From Gemmatimonadota bacterium (lineage in GTDB: Bacteria > Latescibacterota > UBA2968 > UBA8231), in assembly GCA_028875345.1 (NCBI GenBank), contig JAPPEG010000058.1, positions 1 to 53,902 on the forward strand: a stretch of DNA of 53,902 nt, given 5' to 3'. Position 1 is the first letter of the stretch, and each line of letters opens with the position of its first letter. The translations under genes were made by a program, and so were the position numbers. Shown in pieces: positions 33,014-41,574 of the stretch. The notes beneath the pieces are model-generated. The model was not told the origin of the DNA and made no database searches. It saw only the letters and a program-made list of their open reading frames with translations.

Positions 33014-33820
33014 TTAGAGCCGGGAGACCAAATCCCGCAGTTGTGCGGCTGCCAAACGCATGACCTCCTTGTCGTCGCAATCATTGACATCCTTGCCCTC
33101 AAAGACGACAGAAAGCGGCCCGTTGTACCCGGCCTCGGCGAGGATGGGGACGATGCGCTCGTAGTCGATCCACTCCTCCTTGCCGCTGTCGATCTTGTAG
33201 AACTTGGCGCGAACATGGGTCGCTAAATGGGCGGTCTGCTGCATGTAGGCGTAGATGTCGTGATCCGGGTCGGGAATGCCCTGGTTGCGAGCTGGCGAGC
33301 CGCACCACTGGCCGGTGTCGAGCAGGAAGCTGAAGTTGGGCCGGTCGGTTTCCTCGATGATGCGTATGACGTCGTCGCCGGTGGAGGGGTGGTTTTGCAG
33401 GCCCATGGCGATGCCTACTTCGAGGCCGTAGTCGGCGACCTCCTGAAAGCAGCGGATTTCGCGGGCGCGCTCCTCTGGGTCGGTGAGGGGCTGGCCGCAG
33501 AACAGGCGGATCATGGGCGCGCCCAAAATCAGCGCGATGTCCATATCGGCCTTGGCGGTGGCGACCTTGTCGCGCAGGTCCTCGTCGCTGCCGACGAAGT
33601 GTCCACCGGAAGCTAGGTAGCCGATGGCAAGGCCCTTTTCGATGCAGGCGAGTTTGGTCTTGATGAGGTAGGAGGCGTCTTCGGAGCTAAAGCCTCGGTC
33701 GCGGCGGAAGTCGATTAAGTCGAGACGGAGGTCGTAGGCGTGGTCGATGTAACTTTCGATACTTTGCAGAGTGGGCGGATCGTCTTTGCCGAACATGGAG
33801 GCGTAGAGGCCGATTTTCAC
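33014..33820 (-). CDS. Sugar phosphate isomerase/epimerase-like TIM barrel
   Basis: The product is 268 residues starting with GTG, with GGAG 10 bases upstream. MKIGLYASMF, IDFRRDRGFS, APMIRLFCGQ, IAMGLQNHPSTGDD, SFLLDTGQWCG, AKFYKID and LSVVFEGKD are the eight-strand pattern of the xylose isomerase-like TIM-barrel (AP_endonuc_2) family, with metal ligands Glu, Asp, His and Glu expected on strands 5-8. Here the strand carrying the first Glu reads MGLQNH, so one ligand is Gln. It probably isomerises a keto-sugar or inosose. It sits between two PhyH genes. Confidence 0.88.
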   Translation of the reverse strand: MKIGLYASMFGKDDPPTLQSIESYIDHAYDLRLDLIDFRRDRGFSSEDASYLIKTKLACIEKGLAIGYLASGGHFVGSDEDLRDKVATAKADMDIALILGAPMIRLFCGQPLTDPEERAREIRCFQEVADYGLEVGIAMGLQNHPSTGDDVIRIIEETDRPNFSFLLDTGQWCGSPARNQGIPDPDHDIYAYMQQTAHLATHVRAKFYKIDSGKEEWIDYERIVPILAEAGYNGPLSVVFEGKDVNDCDDKEVMRLAAAQLRDLVSRL

Positions 33821-33911
33821 GATGGAAACTCCTTTGGGAAGGTGGGGTGGGCTAGTTGTGGGGGAGTGTACGGAATGAGGGGGGGCGCATCAAGGCAGAT
33901 CCTCCACCGAG

Positions 33912-34730
33912 TTAGTATTCATTGCGGGCATTCCAGCCGGGGTACTGTTCTTCGAGGGCGGCGAGGGTTTGCGGTGTGTAATAAGCGTGGCCGGCGGGTG
34001 GGAAGCGGAAGACTTCCCTTTCGGCGGCGGTGAGGGTGCCGATGAATTCGCGGAAGATCGGGTTTTGGCCCTTGTCGGTGTAATGGCGGAAACCCTCCCA
34101 GTAGTGGTCGGCGCGGCCGAGGCCGAAACCCCAGGTATAGCGCTGGCCGTCGGCGCGCAGATAGTCGCTGGCGGAGTGCATGGTGTAATTGGTGAAGACG
34201 CAGAGGGTGCCGGCCTCGCAGACGAGCGGCACGGCTTTGCTCATATCGCGGCCATGTTCTTTGGGGATCAATCGCAGCGGTGCCTGGTCCTCGCCGACGG
34301 CTTCGAGGTGATGCCAGAAGCCGAGCTGGCCGAAGGCGCGGGCTGAGTCGGAGGGCGGCAGCAGCGAGTTGTTGCCATTGTCGAGATGCAGCGCGGAGGC
34401 GTCCGAGCCGGTGCCGCCGCCTTTGAAACCTGGATAGCGGGCGATCATGCAGCCGGCGCGGAAGTGGATATGCTCAGTGCCAAACCACTTCCTGGCGAAT
34501 GCCCAGGCTTGATGGTGGACGATGCCGCGCAGCAGCGCCATTTCAGGGGGCGGGAATTCGGTGAGGATGGCGCGGCCGGGGGGCGGGTCGTCCTTTACTT
34601 CATCCCACGATGGCAGGACGCAGCGCTGGGCTTGCTGCATTGCTTTTAGCTCTTCGCCGTGGCGGAAGCCGGGCAAGATGATAAAACCTCGTTGGTCTAA
34701 TTCGTCGAGATGGGCGTCGGTGAGTTCCAT
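33912..34730 (-). CDS. Phytanoyl-CoA dioxygenase (PhyH) family protein
   Basis: The product is 272 residues with AGGAAAG before the ATG. MELTDAHLDELDQRGFIILPGF is a classic opening. The triad is H115-x-D117 (ALHLDNGNNS) and H185 (NYTMHSASDYLRADGQR), the latter followed by an Arg. It starts 12 bases after the amidohydrolase gene upstream in the operon. Its HLDNGNNSL region differs from the HRD/HQD form of the other copies, suggesting a different substrate pocket. Confidence 0.88.
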   Translation of the reverse strand: MELTDAHLDELDQRGFIILPGFRHGEELKAMQQAQRCVLPSWDEVKDDPPPGRAILTEFPPPEMALLRGIVHHQAWAFARKWFGTEHIHFRAGCMIARYPGFKGGGTGSDASALHLDNGNNSLLPPSDSARAFGQLGFWHHLEAVGEDQAPLRLIPKEHGRDMSKAVPLVCEAGTLCVFTNYTMHSASDYLRADGQRYTWGFGLGRADHYWEGFRHYTDKGQNPIFREFIGTLTAAEREVFRFPPAGHAYYTPQTLAALEEQYPGWNARNEY

Positions 34731-34742
34731 GGCGGTTCTTTC

Positions 34743-35624
34743 CTAACGGTTAAAGAAGAAGTCCTCGGCTGTTTTGACTAGGATCTGCTCCTTGTCGCTT
34801 TGGCTGAGGAAATCGGCGTGGTCGCGGATTAGGGCGATTGCTGCGGCAAAGTCATTGGTGGGATTTTTCATGCGGACGGGGCCGCCACTGTCGCTTTCCC
34901 ACATGACGCGTTCAGGGCCAAAGGCATCGACGATGCGCTCGATGAGGGGCAGGAGATCGAGGTAAGGGGCCTCGCCGTTGCCGAGTGCTTGGAACGGGCC
35001 GAGTTTGACCATGACGCGCGGGTAGCGGGCCATGTTGCAGAGGGTGCGGATATCGCCTTCGGGCCAGACGCCGTCGCGGATGCGCACTCCGCAGATATGG
35101 TCGAGAATAACGGGGGTTTCCGGAAAGCGGCGGCAGAGGCGGATTAGGCCGGGCAGGTCTGCGAGTCCCATGAGGAAGCTGAGGGCCAGATTGTGCTCGG
35201 CTCCGGTGCGGAACATCGATTCGTAGCCGGGGTAGTCGAGCCAGCGATCCTGACGGCCAAAGGCGGTTGGACGACCGGTACTGCCGCCGCGCACACGGAA
35301 GGCGCGAATGCCCCCCTCGGCCAAGGCGAGCATGGTCTTGCCCGGGTCGGCCAGCGACACGTCGGAGACTCCGGGGACGATGCCGGTGCCAGTATAAGTC
35401 TCGGAATCAGAGGCGATCAGGTCGAGGATGTAGCTATGGTCGAGGCCGTACCAGGTCATTTGCACTAGGTTGAGGCGGACTTTGCCGACCTTGCGGCTAT
35501 AGGCAAAGTGATCGTCGGGGGTAAAGGAGGGCAGCCATAGGTCGGCGGGCGTAAAGCCGGGGGCTAGCGGATACTGGTCGAAGTCGGAGGTCCAAACGTG
35601 GATATGAGCGTCGACGATGTTCAC
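34743..35624 (-). CDS. Amidohydrolase family 2 metal-dependent hydrolase
   Basis: The product is 293 residues. The start is the GTG at 35624, which overlaps the upstream stop codon as GTGA and has AGGAG 9 bases before it; the long open frame upstream is a shadow of the aldo/keto reductase gene. NIVDAHIHVWTSDFDQYPLA has the HxH metal pair, VILDHICGVRI the next His and VMWESDSGGP the final Asp. These are hallmarks of the family that includes lactonases such as those acting on fucono- or rhamnono-lactone. With the upstream reductase this suggests sugar-lactone hydrolysis. Confidence 0.9.
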   Translation of the reverse strand: MNIVDAHIHVWTSDFDQYPLAPGFTPADLWLPSFTPDDHFAYSRKVGKVRLNLVQMTWYGLDHSYILDLIASDSETYTGTGIVPGVSDVSLADPGKTMLALAEGGIRAFRVRGGSTGRPTAFGRQDRWLDYPGYESMFRTGAEHNLALSFLMGLADLPGLIRLCRRFPETPVILDHICGVRIRDGVWPEGDIRTLCNMARYPRVMVKLGPFQALGNGEAPYLDLLPLIERIVDAFGPERVMWESDSGGPVRMKNPTNDFAAAIALIRDHADFLSQSDKEQILVKTAEDFFFNR

Positions 35625-36559
35625 GGGCGTTGCTCCTGTTGGCTGGCGCGATAGGTTCGGCGCGCTTGGTCGAGGGCGGCGAGGGCGTCTGCGGGAAGTT
35701 GGAGGCGGGTGCCTTGGAGATTGGCGTCGACGTGCGCGGCGCTTTCGGCACCAGCGAGTACGCAGGTAATGCCCTGATGCAGGACCCAAGCGACGCAGAC
35801 GGCAGCGCGGGAGGTGCCCAAGTCGGCGGCGACTTGGTCGATGGCGGCGACTAAAGCGGCGAGAGCGGGGTCGTTGGGCCGGGCCAGCAGGCCGGTGTCC
35901 ATCGGGCTGAAGGCTAGGCAGCCTAGTCCGGTGCGCCGCAGCAGGGGCAGCATTTCCTCTTCGTAAATCTCCACTCGCGAGCGCCCCGCTTCGTCGCAGT
36001 GGCTGCCAGCGATGTTGTAGTAGTCCTCGACGCCAGCGATGGGGGCTAGGTTGAGGAAGGCTTCGACTTCGGCGGCGGCGTGGTTGGAGACGCCCCAATA
36101 GCGAGTTTTGCCCACTTGCACCAGATCCTCCATGACCTCGGCGATGGCCTCCGGTGGCGTGCCCTCGTCGCGGTGGTGCAAAAGGTAGAGATCGACGCGA
36201 TCGGTACGCAGGCGGTGGAGGCTTTCTTCGAGGCGGTCGGTGAGATGGGCGCGGGTGTAGCGGACGCGCTCGCCGGGGTCGCCGTCGCTTGTGGGGGCCA
36301 GCGAGCCGGGAACCTTGGTGCAGATGACGACTTCGTCGCGGCGGCCAGCGATTGCCCTCCCCAGCACTTCCTCGGCCCCACCCCAGCCGTAGGCCTGCGC
36401 TGTGTCGAAGAAGTTGACGCCTTGGTCCAAGCAGTGGTGGAGCACGGCTAGGGATTGGGGGCTGTCGGCGCGGGGCAGGTGGCGGAAGGCGGTGCCTTGG
36501 CACAAGCGCGAGACCTGAAGATCGGTCTGCCCGAAGAAGACGCGGTCACTATGGTTCAT
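35621..36559 (-). CDS. Aldo/keto reductase
   Basis: The product is 312 residues with AGGAG before the ATG. NFFDTAQAYGWGGAEEVLGRAI carries the catalytic Asp and Tyr, VVICTKVPG the Lys, and DLYLLHHRDE the His. It is similar to sugar-dehydrogenating members such as fucose or arabinose dehydrogenases in overall layout. The stop codon overlaps the start of the amidohydrolase gene, so the two steps may be consecutive (sugar to lactone to acid). It begins 12 bases after the secreted glycosidase-like gene. Confidence 0.92.
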   Translation of the reverse strand: MNHSDRVFFGQTDLQVSRLCQGTAFRHLPRADSPQSLAVLHHCLDQGVNFFDTAQAYGWGGAEEVLGRAIAGRRDEVVICTKVPGSLAPTSDGDPGERVRYTRAHLTDRLEESLHRLRTDRVDLYLLHHRDEGTPPEAIAEVMEDLVQVGKTRYWGVSNHAAAEVEAFLNLAPIAGVEDYYNIAGSHCDEAGRSRVEIYEEEMLPLLRRTGLGCLAFSPMDTGLLARPNDPALAALVAAIDQVAADLGTSRAAVCVAWVLHQGITCVLAGAESAAHVDANLQGTRLQLPADALAALDQARRTYRASQQEQRP

Positions 36560-36571
36560 GTTGTTCTCCTG

Positions 36572-37999
36572 CTAGCGCCGCGTCAGCAAGGCGACCCCGG
36601 GGCCGTCTCGGGGAGGGGCTAGTTGCGCTATGGTGTCGCCATTTAAGTCAGCGGCGGATGTCCAGATGCTGGCGACAATGTCGAGCCATTGGACTTGGAA
36701 GGTGCCTTCTACTCCGGTCAGGTCAAGACCTACCGCACCGCCATCGGTAAAGTAGAGCGCGTACTGGCGGCCGGGGACGCGACTGAGATAAGCCTCGTTG
36801 GCGGCGCGGTCGCGCAGCAAAGCGCTGTCGGAATTCGGCTCGGCGTTGAAAAAGTCGAAGACCTCGGTCAGCATGCGCCCGCTGCGGATGTGGGCTTGGG
36901 CTTGGGGGCTTAGCCCGATACCGGACGGTGGCCGGTGAAAGCGGCTGGAGGCAAAGCCGCCGATGAGGTTGCGCCAAAAGCATTGGGTGGCGTGGCGGTC
37001 GTTGATGCCGCGGCTTTGGTCCCGATGCGTTTGGGCACCGTAGATCTTGGTTGAATTGATCGGCTGGGGCTGCGCGGCGATGTATTGCCACACCCACTGC
37101 GCGCGATCCCAATTGATCTGCTCGCGCTGCCAGCTATTCTGTGAGATGTCGATGAAAGAATACTGCTCCGGGTGGTCGAAGGTGGCGCGATGCGTCTGCC
37201 CGCGCACGTCCCACTCGTCCCACATTTCAGTGGTTTCAACGGTCTTGCCCGCCTGCTGAGCCCGCTCCTTGATGTAGTCGTTCCAATAGGCACCCCACGC
37301 AGGATCGCCGCTGGTCTCGTTGTCCATGCAGTAGAGCACGTGGTCGTAGGGGAGGGAGTGCTTGAGGACTTGATTGACGAAGGCTTGTTGGTAGGGCAGC
37401 ACGACTTGGTTATTGCGCAAGGTGGGGACGGTGTAGAAAAAGGGCTGCCAGTTGCCGCCGGGGTGGGCGGGATAGTCCGTTTCTAGACCCGATTCCTCGA
37501 CGGTATAGTTGATGTTGTTGGCTGGATTGAGAGGGCTTTTCTCCCAATGTTGTTGGCTGTGGTCAAAGCGATCCCACATTTCTATCTGGACGATGATGTC
37601 GCGCTCGGCGGTCCAGCGCAAAAGATCGGCAAAGCGCTGCCAATACATCGGATTCCAGCGGTTGAGGTCGTACAAGCCATCAGCACCTTGGTGGAAGGCT
37701 GGGACCTCATAACCGTAAACGCGGCGGTCGCTCATGGTATTGCGCACGTAGTTGCCACCGACTGATTGCAGGAGGTCGAGATGGGCTTCGAGGTCGGGTA
37801 TTTGGAAGAGGCAGTCTTTGATCGTTCCGCCTAGCAGGAGCACGGGCTGGCCGTCGTACTGCCAGTAGCGCGGATTGGCGGCGTAGGACTGGATGCGGTC
37901 GGAGTCGGCTCGGGCGTGGGTCATGGAGGCTATAATGGTGACGAGGGTGACTAGGATGCAAGGCGAAAGGTGACTAGCGCTAAAGGGGCGGATTTTCAC
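36572..37999 (-). CDS. Secreted glycoside hydrolase-like protein
   Basis: The product is 475 residues starting with GTG at 37999; there is no good ribosome site but the downstream ATG would remove the signal peptide. MKIRPFSASHLSPCILVTLV and the following hydrophobic run are the signal. PRYWQYDGQPVLLLGGTIKD, GGNYVRNTMSDRRVYGYEV, IIVQIEMWDRFDH and VLYCMDNETSGDPAWGAYW form a TIM barrel of the GH5/DUF4038-like cellulase superfamily, with the Glu in DNETS and a later one (TTEMWDEWD) as candidate catalytic acids. A C-terminal beta domain follows. It heads the six-gene operon down to 31789 and probably supplies its substrate. Confidence 0.82.
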   Translation of the reverse strand: MKIRPFSASHLSPCILVTLVTIIASMTHARADSDRIQSYAANPRYWQYDGQPVLLLGGTIKDCLFQIPDLEAHLDLLQSVGGNYVRNTMSDRRVYGYEVPAFHQGADGLYDLNRWNPMYWQRFADLLRWTAERDIIVQIEMWDRFDHSQQHWEKSPLNPANNINYTVEESGLETDYPAHPGGNWQPFFYTVPTLRNNQVVLPYQQAFVNQVLKHSLPYDHVLYCMDNETSGDPAWGAYWNDYIKERAQQAGKTVETTEMWDEWDVRGQTHRATFDHPEQYSFIDISQNSWQREQINWDRAQWVWQYIAAQPQPINSTKIYGAQTHRDQSRGINDRHATQCFWRNLIGGFASSRFHRPPSGIGLSPQAQAHIRSGRMLTEVFDFFNAEPNSDSALLRDRAANEAYLSRVPGRQYALYFTDGGAVGLDLTGVEGTFQVQWLDIVASIWTSAADLNGDTIAQLAPPRDGPGVALLTRR

Positions 38000-38175
38000 G
38001 GGGGTACTTGAATCTTTCTGTTGGAGTGCGATTTCTTAATACCGCGCCACGCGCCACCGGGTTTACGTTCCCGTGCAGTCTTGCTGGGAAACTTTCCTTA
38101 TGGAATGTGCAGTCAAAAAAGATGCGGCTAAATATAAGAGACGACAACGACAAGGAGAATTTGCAACGGCTCTAC

Positions 38176-38204
38176 TTGAAAATTTGTCATAGTTCAGCTA
38201 TTAT
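38176..38204 (+). promoter_or_regulatory. Promoter giving a near-leaderless transcript
   Basis: TTGAAA at 38176-38181 and TATTAT at 38199-38204 are separated by 17 bases. The predicted transcription start near 38211 is only about 3 bases before the ATG at 38214, and no ribosome binding site is present. Confidence 0.5.
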
Positions 38205-38213
38205 CCATGTAAA

Positions 38214-39389
38214 ATGCGAAAGGATGTTAGCAATTTGCATGGATATTTGCCGAGAAAAGCAGAAAAAGAGTTAAGACGAGCCTTGGGACGTTCCCCCGCC
38301 GTTGCAATCCTTGGTCCTCGTCAATGCGGTAAATCAACACTGGCCCGCGAATATTTAAAGGGCCAGTCAGTGGCCTATCTGGATTTACAGAACCGCATTG
38401 ATCTCAACAGACTCGCCGAACCCGAACTCTTTCTCGAACAACATCGCCAAGAGCTGGTGTGTCTGGATGAGATTCAGCGCCTGCCGGAATTCTTTGTAGT
38501 GTTGCGCTCCGAAATTGATAGAGATCGGCGTCCGGGGCGCTTTTTGATTCTCGGATCGGCATCGCGGGAGTTGATCCAGCAGTCGAGCGAATCACTGGCC
38601 GGTCGCATCGCCTATCTGCAATTGACGCCATTTTTGCGGTCGGAGACAAGGCAGGTCGCCGATTGGCAAACGCTGTGGGTGCGCGGAGGGTTTCCCGATA
38701 GCCTGCTCGCTGGGGATGCCGAGGATAGCTTTGCTTGGCGGCAGGATTTTATTCAGACCTTTTTGGAGCGAGATATTCCCGCGCTCGGCCTAAGTCTGCC
38801 GGTGCCCGTGGTGCGGCGGCTATGGCAGATGCTGGCGCATTACCACGGCCAGACGATCAACTATAGCAAGCTGGCCGGAGCGGTCGATGTGTCGGTGCCG
38901 ACTCTAAAGAAGTACCTAGCTGTTCTCGAGCAAACGTATATGATTCGCCTATTGCCTCCCTGCGAGGCGAATCTGAAGAAACGCTTGGTCAGTTCTCACA
39001 AAGTGTATATAAGGGACAGCGGTATCTTGCATGCGTTGCTCGAAATCGAAAGGTACGACCAATTGCTCGGACATCCGATAGTCGGCGCATCATGGGAGGG
39101 TTTGGTGCTGGAGCATCTGATTGCTGCGATGCCCCGCTGGCGACCGTCGTTTATTCGCACAGGCAACGGAGCGGAGATAGATATAGTAATGGAGCGAGGG
39201 GGCAGGACGGTGGTCTTTGAATGCAAATTCTCAAAAGCCCCTAGGCCGTCGCGGGGGTTCTTTGAGTTGGTCGGCGATTTGCAGCCGGAAAATGCTTGGG
39301 TCATTGCGCCGGTAGATGAGGCGTATGAATACCAGCGGGGCGTTGGGGTGGCTAACCTAGATTTTGCAGGGGACGAGAGCGAGGGTTAG
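38214..39389 (+). CDS. AAA-family ATPase with DUF4143 domain
   Basis: The product is 391 residues. Walker A is GPRQCGKST (34-42), Walker B is LVCLDEIQR and sensor 1 is FLILGSAS; then comes the winged-helix part (YSKLAGAVDVSVPTLKKYLAVLEQTYMIRLL). The C-terminal DUF4143 domain includes KVYIRDSGILHALL, GASWEGLVLEHL and GAEIDIVMERGGRTVVFECKFS, the last of which is a PD-(D/E)xK-like D...ExK arrangement. The family is widespread and poorly characterised, and several members occur in mobile or toxin-antitoxin-like settings. It is probably translated from a leaderless mRNA. Confidence 0.95.
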   Translation: MRKDVSNLHGYLPRKAEKELRRALGRSPAVAILGPRQCGKSTLAREYLKGQSVAYLDLQNRIDLNRLAEPELFLEQHRQELVCLDEIQRLPEFFVVLRSEIDRDRRPGRFLILGSASRELIQQSSESLAGRIAYLQLTPFLRSETRQVADWQTLWVRGGFPDSLLAGDAEDSFAWRQDFIQTFLERDIPALGLSLPVPVVRRLWQMLAHYHGQTINYSKLAGAVDVSVPTLKKYLAVLEQTYMIRLLPPCEANLKKRLVSSHKVYIRDSGILHALLEIERYDQLLGHPIVGASWEGLVLEHLIAAMPRWRPSFIRTGNGAEIDIVMERGGRTVVFECKFSKAPRPSRGFFELVGDLQPENAWVIAPVDEAYEYQRGVGVANLDFAGDESEG

Positions 39390-39398
39390 TCCTATTCC

Positions 39399-39458
39399 AT
39401 CGACGCGGAGATTTTTCCTCTCGCACAGCGTGCCATGCTAACCTCATACCGCGTCGAT
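39399..39458 (+). repeat. Inverted repeat between convergent genes
   Basis: ATCGACGCGG (39399-39408) and CCGCGTCGAT (39449-39458) are perfect 10-base arms around a 40-base loop. The right arm lies in the final codons of the convergent PhyH gene. It may pair at the end of either transcript, but there is no T-tract for a standard terminator. Confidence 0.35.
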
Positions 39459-40295
39459 TCGCTGCGGTGCTCTTTCCAAAGACAAGCCGTGCTCTGCGGC
39501 CCATTCGGCGATGGCCCAGTCGATGCCGTTGGGGGCTTCGCGTCCCTGCGCGTCGGCGGTGGCCCCTAGAAGCTGGCGGCCGACGTCGTCGAGATTGGCG
39601 ACTACGGCCGCGCTCGGCTGGACTTCGTCGGCGTAGTAGCGCAGGTAGTAGTCGGGGCGAACCCAGCAGTAGTGATAGCCGAACATCGCGACTTTGGAGA
39701 CGTGGTCTTGGCTGTTGATGGCCGCGCCGTGGTAGATGCGGCTTTCAAAGAGAAAGGCGTCGCCGGCTTTGAGATGGGGTTCGAGGTACTCTGCGGGGTG
39801 GATCTGGTCTTTGGGAATGACGATAGGTTCGGCGAGGCAATTGCTGCCGGGCGCGAAGAGCGTGGCACCGGTATGAGGCCCGTCCATGTCGGTGAGGCAA
39901 TAGCCGACCTTGAGTCCAACGCGCGGGAGATGGACGTGGCCCAAATCGAGGTGGACGCCGACGTCGCGGTGCCAAGTGCAGTCGCTGGGGTCGTCGGCGG
40001 GCTGGGGGTGTTTGTAGATCAGAGCTGTGTTGGTGATGTGGATATGGGTGCCGAGGAGTTGGATGACGAGCGGGATGATCGTCGAGTCGGTGGCCAGCTT
40101 GGCGAGGGTAGGGTCTTGGACTAGACCGTCGCGGCGGTGCTGGTAATAGCCCTCGTAGGCGAAGTCGTCCATCAGGCGGTCGGCGGCTGTGGCGACTTGG
40201 TCGATGGTATCTTGATCGAGCGCGTCGGGGACGATGAGATAGCCGTTGGCGTCGAAGAATTCGCGTTGTTCGTCTGCTAATTCGGCAAAATCCAT
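39444..40295 (-). CDS. Phytanoyl-CoA dioxygenase (PhyH) family protein
   Basis: The product is 283 residues with AAGGA before the ATG. LADEQREFFDANGYLIVPDAL is the typical opening. The triad is H109-x-D111 (CTWHRDVGVHLD) and H189 (RIYHGAAINSQD). VGYCLTDMDGPHTGATLFAPGS is the core strand. It lies 9 bases after an enolase-superfamily gene in the same operon, so the two may act on the same acid sugar or its derivative. Confidence 0.93.
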   Translation of the reverse strand: MDFAELADEQREFFDANGYLIVPDALDQDTIDQVATAADRLMDDFAYEGYYQHRRDGLVQDPTLAKLATDSTIIPLVIQLLGTHIHITNTALIYKHPQPADDPSDCTWHRDVGVHLDLGHVHLPRVGLKVGYCLTDMDGPHTGATLFAPGSNCLAEPIVIPKDQIHPAEYLEPHLKAGDAFLFESRIYHGAAINSQDHVSKVAMFGYHYCWVRPDYYLRYYADEVQPSAAVVANLDDVGRQLLGATADAQGREAPNGIDWAIAEWAAEHGLSLERAPQRIDAV

Positions 40296-40304
40296 GATGT
40301 ATCC

Positions 40305-41438
40305 TTAGCGGTCTTGCACTGACCCGTCGTAGCCGATAGGTGTGTCGAGGATCTTGTCTTGGACGGGATGGCGGCGCAAGGCATCCTCGTCGAGTGCGAT
40401 TCCGAGGCCGGGTCCCTCGGGCACGATCAAGTAGCCTTCTTCTAGTTTAAGTGGTTCAACCAACAGCTCGCTCTTGGGCGGCTCGGCTTCGCCGGTGTAC
40501 TCCTGCAATGCAAAGTTGGGGATGCAGGCGTCGAGTTGAATGCAGGCGGCCGTGCTGACTGGGCTGAGGGGATTATGGGGAATGACTTTGACGTGGCGGG
40601 CTTCGGCCATGGCCGCGACCTTTTTGGAACCGGTCAGGCCACTGCACAAGCAGACGTCCGGCCGGATGTAGGACGTGGCCTTAGCATCGAGGAGTTGTTG
40701 GTACTCGAAGATACTGGAAAAGCGCTCACCGGTGGCGATGGGGATATTGCACTGGGCTTGGACTTCGCCCATGATCGCCGGGCTGTCGGGTAGCATGGGG
40801 TCTTCGTAGAAGTACGGGTGAAATTGTTCGAGGCGGCGGCCGAGCCAGATCGACTCAGCGGGATTCATCTGGCGGTGGATCTCGACGCAGAGGTCGATGC
40901 CATTGCCAACGGCTTCGCGCAACGCACCGACGCGGCGCACGGCTTCGTCGGCCCATTCGGCGTAGGACTTGTGCAAGTAATAGTTGGGCGCGAAGGGCGA
41001 GAAGCGGAGGGCGGTGAAGCCCTGTTGCACCTTGGCCAAGCCATCAGCGACGAGTGCGTCGAGCGAATCGCCGCCGACGTGCATGTAACAGCGGACCTTG
41101 TCGCGGGTTTTGCCGCCCATCAGGTCGTAGATCGGCACGTCGAGGCGCTTGCCCTTGATGTCCCAGAGGGCGATGTCAATGGCCGAGAGCGCTCCTTGGA
41201 CGACCGACCCCATAAAGTGCGACGAGCGGTACAGCCACTGGTAGTGGTGCTCGATGCGGGCGGAATCCTTGCCAACAAGGGCCGGGGCCATGGTTTCGAG
41301 CATGGTTTTGGTGGGCCGCTGCCAGCCGTGGACGCCGCCCTCGCCGATGCCGACGGTGCCGTCTTCGCAGTGAATTTTCAGGAGGAGCCAGCGGTCCCAG
41401 AGGATAGTCTCTAAGCGTTCGATTTTAGTGGCTTGCAC
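40305..41438 (-). CDS. Enolase-superfamily dehydratase (galactonate dehydratase-like)
   Basis: The product is 377 residues from GTG at 41438, preceded by GAGG; an ATG at 41486 extends the frame upstream without ribosome-site support and into the promoter. VQATKIERLETILWDRWLLLKI is the usual start. Metal ligands are Glu in LCVEIHRQM, Glu in FYEDPM and Glu in IATGERF, and PHNPLSPVSTAA carries the catalytic His as in galactonate/gluconate dehydratases. WDIKGKRLDVPIYDLMGGK is a family hallmark. It heads a two-gene operon with PhyH and has its own promoter. Confidence 0.93.
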   Translation of the reverse strand: MQATKIERLETILWDRWLLLKIHCEDGTVGIGEGGVHGWQRPTKTMLETMAPALVGKDSARIEHHYQWLYRSSHFMGSVVQGALSAIDIALWDIKGKRLDVPIYDLMGGKTRDKVRCYMHVGGDSLDALVADGLAKVQQGFTALRFSPFAPNYYLHKSYAEWADEAVRRVGALREAVGNGIDLCVEIHRQMNPAESIWLGRRLEQFHPYFYEDPMLPDSPAIMGEVQAQCNIPIATGERFSSIFEYQQLLDAKATSYIRPDVCLCSGLTGSKKVAAMAEARHVKVIPHNPLSPVSTAACIQLDACIPNFALQEYTGEAEPPKSELLVEPLKLEEGYLIVPEGPGLGIALDEDALRRHPVQDKILDTPIGYDGSVQDR

Positions 41439-41470
41439 GGGACCTCGCGGGGTGCATGTTGGGAGAGCAG

Positions 41471-41499
41471 ACCATAGCGCACCCATAGGCGGCTGTCAA
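41471..41499 (-). promoter_or_regulatory. Promoter of the enolase-superfamily/PhyH operon
   Basis: Read on the minus strand, TTGACA (41499-41494) and TATGGT (41476-41471) are separated by 17 bases. The predicted transcript starts near 41464, upstream of the GTG start at 41438. Confidence 0.55.
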
Positions 41500-41507
41500 T
41501 AAGGGGG

Positions 41508-41536
41508 TTGTCGGCGCGGCGACTTTGAATTACCGT
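41508..41536 (+). promoter_or_regulatory. Promoter of the SMP-30 lactonase gene
   Basis: TTGTCG at 41508-41513 and TACCGT at 41531-41536 are 17 bases apart. The two divergent promoters are back to back, with only 8 bases between their -35 boxes, so one regulator site could control both operons. Confidence 0.45.
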
Positions 41537-41574
41537 CGAGGCCGACCTGATGCCTCTATTGCGAAAGGAACGCT

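Noticed and set aside
34743-36503. A 586-residue open frame across the amidohydrolase and most of the aldo/keto reductase gene
   Set aside because: Only the part from 35624 down has family motifs; the rest is Arg/Pro-rich shadow sequence out of frame with a real aldo/keto reductase.
38008-38274. An 88-residue frame before the DUF4143 gene
   Set aside because: It overlaps the promoter and start of the ATPase gene and has no family signal.
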